Source: Alphaproteobacteria bacterium UBA6347
GTDB lineage: Bacteria > Pseudomonadota > Alphaproteobacteria > CAAGCB01 > CAG-977
Length of the DNA: 8,114 nt
Direction: 5' to 3'
Assembly (NCBI GenBank): GCA_002440235.1
Contig: DJRZ01000005.1
Location: 1-8,114, forward strand
The stretch's first letter is position 1. Each line of letters opens with the position of its first letter. The translations under genes were made by a program, and so were the position numbers. Shown piece by piece: positions 1 to 7,042 of this stretch. A model generated the notes under the pieces. The model ran no database searches, was not told where the DNA came from, and saw only the letters and a list, made by a program, of their open reading frames with translations.

Positions 1-1179
1 ACGTCCGCAACGGTTTACGACGAAAACGACAAAGTGGTGTCCCGTCCCGTCGAGCAGTCTTCGACGTCGGGCGCGATGATCGGCAAAGGCGGCTACCGCC
101 ACTTTATGCTCAAAGAAATTTACGAACAGCCGCAGGTGATCGGCGACACGCTGAACACGATGATCAATCAGGACACCAACACGATCACGCTGCCCGACGT
201 TCCGTTCGATTTAAAGGACGTGACCCGTCTGACGATCGTCGCGTGCGGCACGTCCTATTACGCGGGGCTGGTCGGCAAATACTGGATCGAATCGCTTGCC
301 CGCGTTCCCGTCGACATCGATGTGGCGTCGGAATTCAGATACCGTTCGCCCGTGCTGGAAAAGGGCGGGGCGGCGCTGTTCATTTCCCAATCCGGCGAAA
401 CGGCGGACACGCTGGCGGCTTTGCGCTACTGCAAGGAACACGGGCAGAAAATCGTGTCGATCGTCAACGTGGCGGGCAGTACGATGGCGCGCGAATCCGA
501 TTGCGTTTTGCGGACGCTGGCGGGACCCGAAATCGGCGTCGCGTCGACCAAAGCCTTTACGACCCAGCTGACGCTGCTGGCGTGTTTCGCGATCGCTTTG
601 GGGCGCGCGAACGGGAATCTGTCCAAAACGGACGAAGCCCGCTTGTCCCACGCGCTGGTCGAAGTGCCGTCCCGCGCCGCCGAAGTGCTGAACAACGACG
701 ACGCCATCGCCAAAATCGCGCAGGATCTGTTCGTCGAAGCCCGCGACGTCCTGTATTTGGGACGCGGAAGCAATTACCCGATCGCTTTGGAAGGCGCGCT
801 GAAACTGAAAGAAATTTCGTACATTCACGCCGAAGGATACGCCGCCGGCGAAATGAAGCACGGACCGATCGCCCTGATCGACGAAAGCGTCCCCGTCGTC
901 GTCGTCGCGCCGACGGACGATCTGTTCGACAAAACCTTTTCCAATATGCAGGAGGTCATGGCGCGCGGCGGAAAGGTCGTGTTTTTCGGCGATAAAAACG
1001 GCGTCGGTTCCATTAAAAGCGGAACGGCGGCGTCGATCGTTCTGCCCGCCGTCGAACCGTTCGTCGCGCCGATTCTGTACGCCATTCCCGTTCAGCTGCT
1101 GGCGTATCACACGGCGGTCGCCAAAGGTACGGACGTCGACCAGCCGCGCAATCTGGCTAAAAGCGTGACGGTGGAGTAA
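1..1179 (+). CDS. glmS: Glutamine--fructose-6-phosphate aminotransferase (isomerizing), 5'-truncated by the window edge
   Basis: GlmS converts fructose 6-phosphate and glutamine to glucosamine 6-phosphate in the cytoplasm, the first committed step to UDP-GlcNAc for peptidoglycan and lipopolysaccharide. The reading frame is open from base 1 (ACG TCC GCA...), so the GTG at 34 is an internal Val codon and not the start. About 392 residues are visible. By comparison with the roughly 609-residue E. coli enzyme, the N-terminal glutaminase domain with its Cys1 nucleophile lies outside the window. Seen here are the linker (GGYRHFMLKEIYEQP), the first SIS domain (ACGTSYYAG, SQSGETADTL, ASTKAFTTQ) and the second SIS domain (GRGSNYPIALEGALKLKEIS, then HAEGYAAGEMKHGPIALID). 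The C-terminal tail NLAKSVTVE carries the Lys that in E. coli forms the Schiff base with the sugar. All isomerase motifs look intact. The TAA stop overlaps the ATG of the next gene by one base, so the two are probably cotranscribed. Confidence 0.96.
   Translation, partial: TSATVYDENDKVVSRPVEQSSTSGAMIGKGGYRHFMLKEIYEQPQVIGDTLNTMINQDTNTITLPDVPFDLKDVTRLTIVACGTSYYAGLVGKYWIESLARVPVDIDVASEFRYRSPVLEKGGAALFISQSGETADTLAALRYCKEHGQKIVSIVNVAGSTMARESDCVLRTLAGPEIGVASTKAFTTQLTLLACFAIALGRANGNLSKTDEARLSHALVEVPSRAAEVLNNDDAIAKIAQDLFVEARDVLYLGRGSNYPIALEGALKLKEISYIHAEGYAAGEMKHGPIALIDESVPVVVVAPTDDLFDKTFSNMQEVMARGGKVVFFGDKNGVGSIKSGTAASIVLPAVEPFVAPILYAIPVQLLAYHTAVAKGTDVDQPRNLAKSVTVE
1171..1176 (+). promoter_or_regulatory. 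Ribosome binding site inside the glmS end
   Basis: GTGGAG, the last two sense codons of glmS, lies directly before the TAATG stop/start overlap at 1177-1181. It is the only purine-rich stretch near the ATG at 1179. Its spacing is short (two bases), so the downstream gene probably depends on ribosomes terminating at glmS (translational coupling). Confidence 0.4.
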
Positions 1180-1727
1180 TGTTCAAAGAAAAAGCCCGCC
1201 GCCTGTTCCGCCGTTTTAAAAACAAACTGAAACCGGCTTTGACGGTTTGGGTTCCGGCGGGGCTGGTCGCGGGATTTTTTCTGTTCGTCGTCCTGTCCGT
1301 CGCCCTGTCGAACGACACGTCGTTTTACGGGTGCGGGCGGGTGCTGACGCGGTGCGCGGGGGACGAACCGTCCGTCGGACGCATGGCGAAATGCGCGTGG
1401 AAAACGGCGTTGTGCGACGCGACGGTGATTTGGGACAAACTGAACGGCAAAAAATTTCCGGATCTGCCGGGGTTGCCCGTCGCGGACGAACGGGCTGACG
1501 CCGAACTGTTCGAAAAGCTGACTTCGGACGAGTTTTTGCAAAAGCGATTTGTCGAACAGGAACGATTCGAACGCGAAAATCCGCGCGAAACGGGATTGCC
1601 GGTCGACGGCGGTGAAATGAAAGCCTATGTCGACGAAATCCGCGCGCGGCGTCGGGTCTTTGAAGCAGAACAGGCGTTGAAGCGCAAGCTCGCCGGTGAT
1701 GATTTGACTGGAAAAGCGGAAAAATAA
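1179..1727 (+). CDS. Small single-pass membrane protein of unknown function, coupled to glmS
   Basis: A 182-residue protein that I do not recognise. It starts with a strongly basic stretch (residues 1-19, many Lys/Arg), followed by one hydrophobic segment at about residues 20-43. By the positive-inside rule the N-terminus is cytoplasmic and the rest extracytoplasmic; the segment could also be an uncleaved signal anchor. Just outside the membrane are four cysteines in two equally spaced pairs: C52 and C59, then C72 and C79 (Cys-X6-Cys, X12, Cys-X6-Cys). This pattern could form two disulfides. The C-terminal part from about residue 105 is highly charged and probably helical (many Glu, Arg and Lys). 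The ATG overlaps the glmS stop (TAATG), and the frame ends 38 bases before the DAHP synthase gene. It is a real gene by its overlap, continuous codon bias and membrane topology. Function is unknown; the link to glmS could hint at the envelope, but that is only positional. Confidence 0.75.
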   Translation: MFKEKARRLFRRFKNKLKPALTVWVPAGLVAGFFLFVVLSVALSNDTSFYGCGRVLTRCAGDEPSVGRMAKCAWKTALCDATVIWDKLNGKKFPDLPGLPVADERADAELFEKLTSDEFLQKRFVEQERFERENPRETGLPVDGGEMKAYVDEIRARRRVFEAEQALKRKLAGDDLTGKAEK

Positions 1728-1751
1728 AGCCTATAAGGAACGGGTGCTTTA

Positions 1752-1758
1752 AAAGGGG
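1752..1758 (+). promoter_or_regulatory. Ribosome binding site of the DAHP synthase gene
   Basis: AAAGGGG is placed seven bases before the ATG at 1766 and supports that start. A second purine stretch, AAGGAA at 1735-1740, is too far away to serve this ATG. No convincing promoter is visible in the 38-base gap, so this gene is probably read together with the two genes before it. Confidence 0.7.
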
Positions 1759-1765
1759 ACTGGTT

Positions 1766-3118
1766 ATGCAAAATTGGCTGCCCGACAGCTGGCGTGCGAA
1801 ACCGGCGGCGCATTTGCCGGAATACGCCGACAAGGAAAGTTTGAAATCCGTCGAGCGGAAACTGCGCAAATATCCGCCTTTGGTTTTCGCGGAAGAAGCC
1901 TACCGCCTGAAAAAATCGCTGGGCGACGTCGCCAACGGCAAGGCGTTTTTGCTGCAAGGCGGCGATTGCGCCGAAAGCTTCGCCGATTTCGGGGCGGGCA
2001 ATATCCGCGACATGTTCCGCATTCTGTTGCAAATGGCTGTCGTTTTGATGTTCGGGGCGTCGCGTCCCGTCGTCAAGGTCGGACGTCTGGCGGGGCAGTT
2101 CGCCAAGCCGCGCTCCTCCGCCTATGAAACGGTCGACGGCGTGACGTTGCCGTCGTACAAGGGCGACAACATCAACGGCATCGAATTTACGCCGCAATCC
2201 CGCGCTCCGAACCCCGAAAGAATGTTGCAGGCGTATCATCACGCTTCGGCGACGCTGAACCTGTTGCGCGCGTTTTCGCAGGGCGGGTTCGCCGATCTGA
2301 ACAAAGTTCAGGAATGGAATTTGGGCTTCGTCGCCAATTCCCTGCAAGGCGAGCAGTACCGCCGTTTCGCCGACCGCATCAGCGAAACGCTGAATTTTAT
2401 GGCGGCGTGCGGCATTTCGGCGGACACCGTGCCGTTGGTGCGCGAAACGCCTTTTTACACGTCGCACGAGGCTTTGCTGCTGCCGTTCGAGGAAGCCATG
2501 ACCCGCGTCGACGCGTCGACGGGGGACTGGTACGACTGTTCCGCCCATATGCTGTGGATCGGGGAAAGAACGCGCGATCCGGACGGCGCGCACGTCGAAT
2601 TCGCGCGCGGCGTGTGCAATCCGGTCGGCGTCAAGGTCGGTCCGAAAACCCGAAGCGACGACCTGTTGCGGCTGTGCGAAATTTTAAATCCGCTGAACGA
2701 GGCGGGGCGTCTGACGTTTATCGTCCGCATGGGGGTGAACAACATTGAAAATTGCCTGCCGCCCCTGATTCGCGCCGTCGAACGCGAAGGATACCGCGTC
2801 GTGTGGTCGTGCGATCCCATGCACGCGAACACGCAGGTGGCGTCCAACGGCTACAAGACCCGCGATTTTCAAGCGATTTTGGAAGAGGTCAAGCGTTTCT
2901 TCGCCGTCCATCGGGCGGAGGGGACGTACGCCGGCGGTCTGCATTTCGAAATGACGGGGCAGAACGTGACCGAATGCGTCGGCGGATCGCAAAAGATCAC
3001 CGAAGAAAACCTGTCCGAGCATTACAGCACGTTGTGCGATCCGCGTTTGAACGCGAACCAGTCGCTGGAACTGGCTTTTCTGGTCGCCGAGATTTTGAAA
3101 AGCGACGCCGCCGCGTGA
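1766..3118 (+). CDS. Class II 3-deoxy-D-arabino-heptulosonate 7-phosphate (DAHP) synthase
   Basis: This enzyme condenses phosphoenolpyruvate and erythrose 4-phosphate to DAHP, the first step of the shikimate pathway. At 450 residues it is full length for class II enzymes. The metal ligands match those known in M. tuberculosis AroG: C68 in QGGDCAES, H353 in CDPMHANT, E395 in HFEMTGQN and D425 in TLCDPRLNA. Phosphate and substrate residues are also present: R107 in KVGRLAGQ, E267-R268 in GERTR, K290 in VKVGPKT and R321 in VRMG. Against the M. tuberculosis numbering the offset is a steady 19 for the first sites and 16 for the later ones. The N-terminus is therefore somewhat shorter, while the middle, which holds the allosteric helical insert in that enzyme, is about the same length. 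Inference: a biosynthetic long-form (type II-alpha-like) enzyme, possibly feedback-regulated. The opening [11 protein letters not shown] looks alphaproteobacterial. The gene follows glmS and the small membrane protein on the same strand and ends 11 bases from a converging gene. Symbol left blank because aroG, aroH and aroF are used inconsistently for this class. Confidence 0.96.
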   Translation: MQNWLPDSWRAKPAAHLPEYADKESLKSVERKLRKYPPLVFAEEAYRLKKSLGDVANGKAFLLQGGDCAESFADFGAGNIRDMFRILLQMAVVLMFGASRPVVKVGRLAGQFAKPRSSAYETVDGVTLPSYKGDNINGIEFTPQSRAPNPERMLQAYHHASATLNLLRAFSQGGFADLNKVQEWNLGFVANSLQGEQYRRFADRISETLNFMAACGISADTVPLVRETPFYTSHEALLLPFEEAMTRVDASTGDWYDCSAHMLWIGERTRDPDGAHVEFARGVCNPVGVKVGPKTRSDDLLRLCEILNPLNEAGRLTFIVRMGVNNIENCLPPLIRAVEREGYRVVWSCDPMHANTQVASNGYKTRDFQAILEEVKRFFAVHRAEGTYAGGLHFEMTGQNVTECVGGSQKITEENLSEHYSTLCDPRLNANQSLELAFLVAEILKSDAAA

Positions 3119-3130
3119 GATGCGCGCGGT
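3110..3130. terminator. Possible hairpin between two convergent genes, without a T-tract
   Basis: The bases GCCGCGTG (3110-3117) can pair with CGCGCGGT (3123-3130) around the loop AGATG: eight pairs, two of them G-T. The hairpin overlaps both stop codons. No run of T follows on either strand, so it is at best a weak bidirectional terminator, and such stems are common by chance in GC-rich DNA. Confidence 0.25.
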
Positions 3131-4995
3131 TAAAGCTCTTTGGAACGCAGGGATCTGGGTTTCGGGGCGTTCATCTGCGTTTTCCAGAAATTTTCGCACC
3201 CCGCGATTTTTCCGTCCGTCAGGGGAACGCGGCTGACGGCGATGTTGCGTCTGCCCGAAAACGGATCGATGCTGATGCCGGGACCGCCGTTGAAACATTG
3301 GACGTAACCCGCGGAAACATTGTGTTCGTATCCCAGCAGACGGCGGTTGTGGTATTTGAACGGCGATTCCGCGACGACTTTGTTGTTCTGTCCGGATAAA
3401 TCGATAACGACGGCGTTTGGCAGAGTCCAGCCCGCGACGCCGACGAGATGCCCCGCGAACAGCCGGTTGTCGGCGCGTTTGAACAGGTGCGCTCCGTCTT
3501 CCCTCGTCGGAAAGGTTTTCAGCTGTTCCCGCGTCAAAACTTTGTGTTCGCGGTGGCGCAGGGCGGCACCCTGGTAAATCAGTTTTTTCTGCGCCTTGTC
3601 AAAACGTTCGGCAAACGGGACATAGCCGGCTTTCCGCGCGACGGGGCGGTATAAAAACGCCGTTTCCCGCCGCGTTTCCAGACCGTCCGTCATCAAAAAA
3701 TGCGTCCACGGAAGGGGCAGGGCGAAAAACAGGTACAGGCACGCCCACGCGAAAACGGACCAAACGTGTCCGCAAATGTTTTCCGAAATCATCTTGACGC
3801 CGGCGACCGCGCAAAGCGGGATAAAAAATCCGAACGGACGGTATTCCAAGCTGTCCGCCCCCGCAGCGAACAGGTAAAAGCAAACGTACGCCGTAAAGGT
3901 CGCTATCAGCAAAAACAGCTGTACGAACTTTCCGTCGTGCCGTTGCAGGCAGAATTTGAACCCCGCCCACAAAACGAACACGGCGATCCAGAAATACAGC
4001 GCGTATTCCAAAACGAACGATATGACGTATTCCCTGCCCAAATCGGGAAAGGGCGCGTAAAAGTTCGCTTTGAAACCGTTTAAAACATAAGCGCCGTAGA
4101 CGCTTTTCAGCATTTCGTAATACAAGACGGCGCCGTACAGCGCGCCGAATCCGACGACGCATTGAATCCTGCCGCGTCCGGAAAACAGGAAATACAGCAA
4201 AAACAAAGCCGTCGCGGGGACGAACACGATGCCGTCGGCGCGGCACGCCGCCAACAGAACGGCGATGACGGGCAGGAAAAGGGGCGTGCGCTTTTTGTCC
4301 GCCGTCGCTTCGAACGTCCACCACAGCACCAGAAAATTATACAGCGCGGCTTCCGTTCCCGACGTCATGAACGCCAGAAAAGTTCTGTTCGTGATCAAAA
4401 TCAGGCAGACGATCAAAAACAGGTACAGTCCCTTGCGGCGAATGCGGGGCTGGACGTTCATGCGCCGCACGAACAAAAAGCAGATCGCCACTTGCGCCAT
4501 GGAAAACAGACCGGTGGCGACGTCCGCGGAAAACGGCGGCTGCAATCCGACCGCCCACAGCGCGCGCAGGACGATCAGCCACAAATAGCTTGTGAATCCC
4601 GAAACGGGTTCGAACGGCGGAACGTTGTAGGTGAAGCCGAAGCCGTCGACGGCGTTCGCGACATAGCGGAACGATACGAAAGCGTCGTTCGCGCAAAAGG
4701 AAAAGAAAGCCCCCGCGATCGCGAAAATCAGGAAAAGGGGAATGAAGAACAGGGCGATCCGCAGTTTGCCGGCGGACGTCTTTCCCGTCCAGTCGTTCAA
4801 ATCCGTCGAAAATCCGCGAACCGCCCGAGCGAACGCCGGAACGGCGCCGGACAGAAAACGACGCCAGCCGCCGCGGATTTCGTCCGTGTTCAGCCGTTTG
4901 ATTTTCGAAGCGAGTCCGGTCGGAAAGTTCCGCGCCCCGATTTTAAAATCCGTCCATTTCAGTTTCAGCGCGAAAAAGCGGTCTTTGACGTTCAT
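3130..4995 (-). CDS. Polytopic GT-C-type glycosyltransferase-like membrane protein, AftB-like
   Basis: A 621-residue membrane protein that resembles the AftB/GT89 group of polyprenyl-phosphate-sugar-dependent transferases. Residues 1-78 form a basic, non-hydrophobic N-terminal extension. About ten to twelve hydrophobic segments follow, from about 79-99 to 410-428, then a soluble C-terminal part of about 190 residues. Family-like features are an acidic residue in the first external loop (D104 in CANDAFVSFRYVANAVDGFG, the position of the expected catalytic Asp in GT-C enzymes), EPVSGFTSYLWL (129-140), SGTEAALYN (212-220), ACRADGIVFVP (250-260) and GADSLEYRPFGF (379-390). The C-terminal part has VVIDLSGQNNKVVAES and LLGYEHN, resembling the conserved region after the membrane part of such proteins. 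Actinobacterial AftB adds terminal arabinofuranose to cell-wall glycans; the donor and acceptor here are unknown. The ATG at 4995 has GGAAACGGAAA just before it. It lies 12 bases after the 306-residue gene and probably shares its transcript. The family call is by motif recognition only. Confidence 0.75.
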   Translation of the reverse strand: MNVKDRFFALKLKWTDFKIGARNFPTGLASKIKRLNTDEIRGGWRRFLSGAVPAFARAVRGFSTDLNDWTGKTSAGKLRIALFFIPLFLIFAIAGAFFSFCANDAFVSFRYVANAVDGFGFTYNVPPFEPVSGFTSYLWLIVLRALWAVGLQPPFSADVATGLFSMAQVAICFLFVRRMNVQPRIRRKGLYLFLIVCLILITNRTFLAFMTSGTEAALYNFLVLWWTFEATADKKRTPLFLPVIAVLLAACRADGIVFVPATALFLLYFLFSGRGRIQCVVGFGALYGAVLYYEMLKSVYGAYVLNGFKANFYAPFPDLGREYVISFVLEYALYFWIAVFVLWAGFKFCLQRHDGKFVQLFLLIATFTAYVCFYLFAAGADSLEYRPFGFFIPLCAVAGVKMISENICGHVWSVFAWACLYLFFALPLPWTHFLMTDGLETRRETAFLYRPVARKAGYVPFAERFDKAQKKLIYQGAALRHREHKVLTREQLKTFPTREDGAHLFKRADNRLFAGHLVGVAGWTLPNAVVIDLSGQNNKVVAESPFKYHNRRLLGYEHNVSAGYVQCFNGGPGISIDPFSGRRNIAVSRVPLTDGKIAGCENFWKTQMNAPKPRSLRSKEL

Positions 4996-5007
4996 TTTCC
5001 GTTTCCG

Positions 5008-5928
5008 TTATTTGTAAATGTTTTCGGGGGCTTTTTCCAAAACGGGGGCGTACTTTTTCAATCCGAGCATGTCGATCAGCAGATCCCACGAAACCAGACA
5101 TTCCGTGTCGCCGCCGCACAGGTAAAGCAGAAAAGTCGATACCGGTTCGACGATTTTCAGCTGTTCGCGCACGGTGGCTTTGCCGGAGATCGCCTCGCGC
5201 AGAGGCGTGTAGACCGCCGCCATCGCCTGCAAGGCGGTCTGCTCCACCATTTTCGACGAACGGACGGGACTCAGCCCCGCCTCCCGTTCCAGCACCGTCT
5301 GGCTGATCAGCGACGCCGCCGTGTAATCGTAAAAGCGGCGGTAGGACACGCCGGTCAGTTCTTCGATTTTTTTGCGGTCCTTTTCCCCCGCCCAGTCGGC
5401 GATCATGTTTTCGACCATCGGACGAAAACCGTCCAGTGTTTTAAAGGTCGTCTTTTCCGCCGCGCTCAGATAGCCGTTCAGCGACGGATTGCGTTTCGCC
5501 GCCGTCGAAAAATCGGGCAGGACGCCGGCGCCGCGCAAAACGACGTAGGGCGTTTCGTCCGCGTGTTCGGACGTCGCGGCTTCGCCGGACGGAACGGACG
5601 GTTCCGCTTTGCCGATGTTTAAAATGGGAGCGCCGCGCTGAAAAGACATCGCCTTCGTGATTTTGTTCTGAATTTCAGCGAACAGGTCGGGACGCGTGAC
5701 GTACAGACCGCAAAAACCGATCATGCCCAGCGACAGGGCGATTTTGAACAATCCGCCCAGACAGCCGCCGCCACGCGGTTCCAGATCGCGCCGCCTGTAT
5801 TGCGGGACGCTCGCCCGTTCGCCGTCGGCTTCGTCGAAATCGTCGTCCAGATCGATTTCCGAATCGTCGGGGCGGGCGGAATTGGGATCGTGGTCGAATC
5901 TGTCTTCGAATGTTTCGTTTGACGCCAT
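5008..5928 (-). CDS. Acidic single-pass membrane protein of unknown function
   Basis: A 306-residue protein that I do not recognise. The frame stays open upstream for another 81 codons, but those would cross the divergent promoter region. The ATG at 5928 is preceded by AGAGGA at good spacing, so it is taken as the start. Residues 1-40 are very acidic (clustered Asp and Glu). A basic stop-transfer-like patch follows (YRRRDLEPR, 44-52), then a Gly-rich lead-in and one hydrophobic segment at about 57-77, so the N-terminus is probably cytoplasmic. The extracytoplasmic part has a low-complexity Ala/Ser/Glu linker (about 108-126) and a helical domain (about 155-300) with a Cys pair at 271 and 277. 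No catalytic motif is visible. It is first in a leftward pair with the GT-C-like protein 12 bases downstream. That suggests an envelope role or a helper for that enzyme, which is only an inference from position. Confidence 0.8.
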   Translation of the reverse strand: MASNETFEDRFDHDPNSARPDDSEIDLDDDFDEADGERASVPQYRRRDLEPRGGGCLGGLFKIALSLGMIGFCGLYVTRPDLFAEIQNKITKAMSFQRGAPILNIGKAEPSVPSGEAATSEHADETPYVVLRGAGVLPDFSTAAKRNPSLNGYLSAAEKTTFKTLDGFRPMVENMIADWAGEKDRKKIEELTGVSYRRFYDYTAASLISQTVLEREAGLSPVRSSKMVEQTALQAMAAVYTPLREAISGKATVREQLKIVEPVSTFLLYLCGGDTECLVSWDLLIDMLGLKKYAPVLEKAPENIYK

Positions 5929-5932
5929 GGTG

Positions 5933-5938
5933 TCCTCT
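5933..5938 (-). promoter_or_regulatory. Ribosome binding site that decides the start at 5928
   Basis: Read on the minus strand, AGAGGA precedes the ATG at 5928 by four bases (ACAC). It is the only good Shine-Dalgarno site near an in-frame start. The longer reading upstream would begin inside ribokinase-side DNA and has no such site. Confidence 0.7.
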
Positions 5939-5949
5939 TTTGTTTCTGT

Positions 5950-6006
5950 GGCGGCAAGTGTATCCTTTGTCGGCTGAAAAATCAAAAAAAATCCCGACTT
6001 GCCGCC
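5950..6006. repeat. 10-base inverted repeat spanning the divergent promoters
   Basis: GGCGGCAAGT at 5950-5959 is repeated in inverse at 5997-6006 (ACTTGCCGCC) with 37 bases between, a perfect 10 of 10 match. The left arm overlaps the leftward -10 candidate and the right arm contains the rightward -35 candidate. The right arm runs into a 10-base self-complementary stretch, CCGCCGGCGG (6002-6011). Symmetric half-sites over two divergent promoters suit a shared regulator, but no regulator gene is visible here and a chance match is possible. Confidence 0.45.
5957..5985 (-). promoter_or_regulatory. Candidate promoter for the leftward gene pair
   Basis: Read on the minus strand, TTGATT (5985-5980) and TACACT (5962-5957) are separated by 17 bases. 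Transcription would begin near 5950, leaving a leader of about 20 bases before the ATG at 5928 that includes the ribosome binding site. The boxes match the sigma-70 consensus only in part. Confidence 0.45.
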
Positions 6007-6027
6007 GGCGGGCGACTTTGCTATCCT
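5999..6027 (+). promoter_or_regulatory. Candidate promoter for rbsK
   Basis: TTGCCG (5999-6004) and TATCCT (6022-6027) lie 17 bases apart, giving a predicted start near 6034, about 25 bases before the ATG. The first box lies in the right arm of the inverted repeat, so a protein binding there would be expected to block RNA polymerase. TATCCTTT also occurs at 5961-5968. Confidence 0.5.
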
Positions 6028-6045
6028 TTCGCGGAAGATTTTGAG

Positions 6046-6051
6046 AAGGGA
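6046..6051 (+). promoter_or_regulatory. Ribosome binding site that decides the rbsK start
   Basis: AAGGGA, seven bases before the ATG at 6059, selects this start. An in-frame candidate 60 bases earlier (5999) would add 20 residues, lacks such a site, and would place the start inside the -35 box. Confidence 0.75.
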
Positions 6052-6058
6052 GCTTGAC

Positions 6059-6994
6059 ATGATTTTGGTTTTCGGTTCGTTGAACGCCGACTTTATTCTG
6101 CCCGTGAAAAACTTTCCCGCTCCCGGCGAAACCGTCCTGACGCGAAAAGCCGTCGTCAAAGCCGGCGGCAAGGGCGCAAATCAGGCCGCGGCGGCGGCGC
6201 GCGCGGGCGGGCTGGTCAAAATGTTCGGCGCGGTCGGCGCGGACGAGGTCGCCAAGGTTCCCCTGACGGCGTTAAGGGCTCGGGGCGTCGATTGCGCGGG
6301 CGTTCGGACGTCGGAACTGTCGACGGGCATGGCGATGATCATGCTGGACGAACGGGGCGAAAATTCGATCGTTGTCGCCGGCGGCGCGAACGCGGAGGCG
6401 ACCGCCGATTCCGTCGGCGACGCTTTTTTAACGGACGAAACGCTGGTCGTGATGCAGATGGAGGTCCCACCCGCCGAAAACTTCAAACTGCTGCGCCGCG
6501 CCAAAGCCAAAGGGGCGAAGACGGTTTTGAACGTCGCGCCCGCCGCGCCGGTTCCGCCCGAAATCCTGCCGCTGATCGATTATTTGATTTTAAACGAGAT
6601 CGAGGCGGACGCCGTCGGAAAAGCCCTGTTCGACGCCGCCGTTTCCGAACCGTCGGACAAAGCCGCGCGCATCGCGGAAAAAACGGGCGGGGCTTGCCTG
6701 ATCACGCTGGGGGCGAAAGGCGTCGTCGTCGCGGCGGACAAAAAGACGTTCGCCGTCGACGCGCTGAAGCTGACGCCCGTCGACACGACGGGGGCGGGCG
6801 ATGCTTTCGTCGGCATTTTCGCCGCGATGACGGACGGCGGGCTGGACATCGTCGAAGCCGCCCGCCGCGCCTCCGCGGGGGCGGGACTGGCGTGCCTGAA
6901 AGTCGGCGCGCAGGAGGCTTTGCCGTCGTTCAAGGAAATCGAATCGCGCGCCGAAGAAATCGAAACGCGGCAGTTTTTTATGGCATTGCGCTGA
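6059..6994 (+). CDS. rbsK: Ribokinase (PfkB family)
   Basis: Ribokinase phosphorylates D-ribose to ribose 5-phosphate with ATP in the cytoplasm, feeding the pentose phosphate pathway and PRPP. The product is 311 residues, the usual length. Family features in order: an N-terminal strand VFGSLNADF (4-12), the sugar-binding signature GGKGANQA (36-43) typical of RbsK within the PfkB family, LNVAPAAP (157-164), NEIEA (179-183), and the second PfkB signature DTTGAGDAFVG (242-252), whose D248 is the expected catalytic base and whose GAG forms the anion hole. The tail to residue 311 ends in a charged helix. The start at 6059 begins the first beta strand directly and has a good ribosome binding site. 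No ribose transporter, RbsD or LacI-type regulator is in view, so the physiological substrate (ribose, deoxyribose or a nucleoside-derived sugar) is open. It is followed after 48 bases by nadE on the same strand. Confidence 0.92.
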   Translation: MILVFGSLNADFILPVKNFPAPGETVLTRKAVVKAGGKGANQAAAAARAGGLVKMFGAVGADEVAKVPLTALRARGVDCAGVRTSELSTGMAMIMLDERGENSIVVAGGANAEATADSVGDAFLTDETLVVMQMEVPPAENFKLLRRAKAKGAKTVLNVAPAAPVPPEILPLIDYLILNEIEADAVGKALFDAAVSEPSDKAARIAEKTGGACLITLGAKGVVVAADKKTFAVDALKLTPVDTTGAGDAFVGIFAAMTDGGLDIVEAARRASAGAGLACLKVGAQEALPSFKEIESRAEEIETRQFFMALR

Positions 6995-7013
6995 AAACCG
7001 TTATAGACTGAAA

Positions 7014-7029
7014 CAAAATTATTATTTTG
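7014..7029. repeat. AT-rich palindrome in the nadE leader
   Basis: CAAAAT (7014-7019) and ATTTTG (7024-7029) form a 6-base inverted repeat with a four-base loop, ending two bases before the AGAGG ribosome binding site (7031-7035) of nadE. It could be a small operator or a weak RNA hairpin near the start site; it has no GC pairs beyond one and may be chance. Confidence 0.25.
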
Positions 7030-7042
7030 CAGAGGTTTCTTT

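Noticed and set aside
211..1110. Leftward open frame of 299 codons opposite glmS
   Set aside because: It is antisense to a gene with clear GlmS motifs, and its Arg- and Asp-rich translation resembles no protein; it is a shadow frame.
1704..1737. TTGACT followed by TATAAG before the DAHP synthase gene
   Set aside because: The boxes are 22 bases apart, too far for a usual sigma-70 promoter, and no better -10 lies at 16-18 bases.
1625..2593. Leftward open frame of 322 codons opposite the DAHP synthase
   Set aside because: It overlaps two rightward genes, has an Arg/Gln-rich composition without motifs, and comes from the codon bias of the true strand.
4162..5622. Long rightward open frame of 486 codons opposite both leftward membrane genes
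   Set aside because: It runs antisense across two well-supported genes and their junction. The product is rich in Arg, Gln and Gly without any recognisable motif, as expected of a shadow frame in GC-rich DNA with strong codon bias.
6054..6059. TTGACA, a perfect -35 hexamer
   Set aside because: It overlaps the rbsK start codon with no -10 box at a useful distance in the coding sequence; the match is chance.
5929..6171. Upstream extension of the 306-residue protein by 81 codons
   Set aside because: The extension would cover the divergent promoter region and the start of rbsK and lacks a ribosome binding site, whereas the ATG at 5928 has a good one.
7002..7007. TATAGA as a -10 box for nadE
   Set aside because: No acceptable -35 box lies 16-18 bases before it; nadE could be read from the rbsK promoter, so this is not listed as a promoter.
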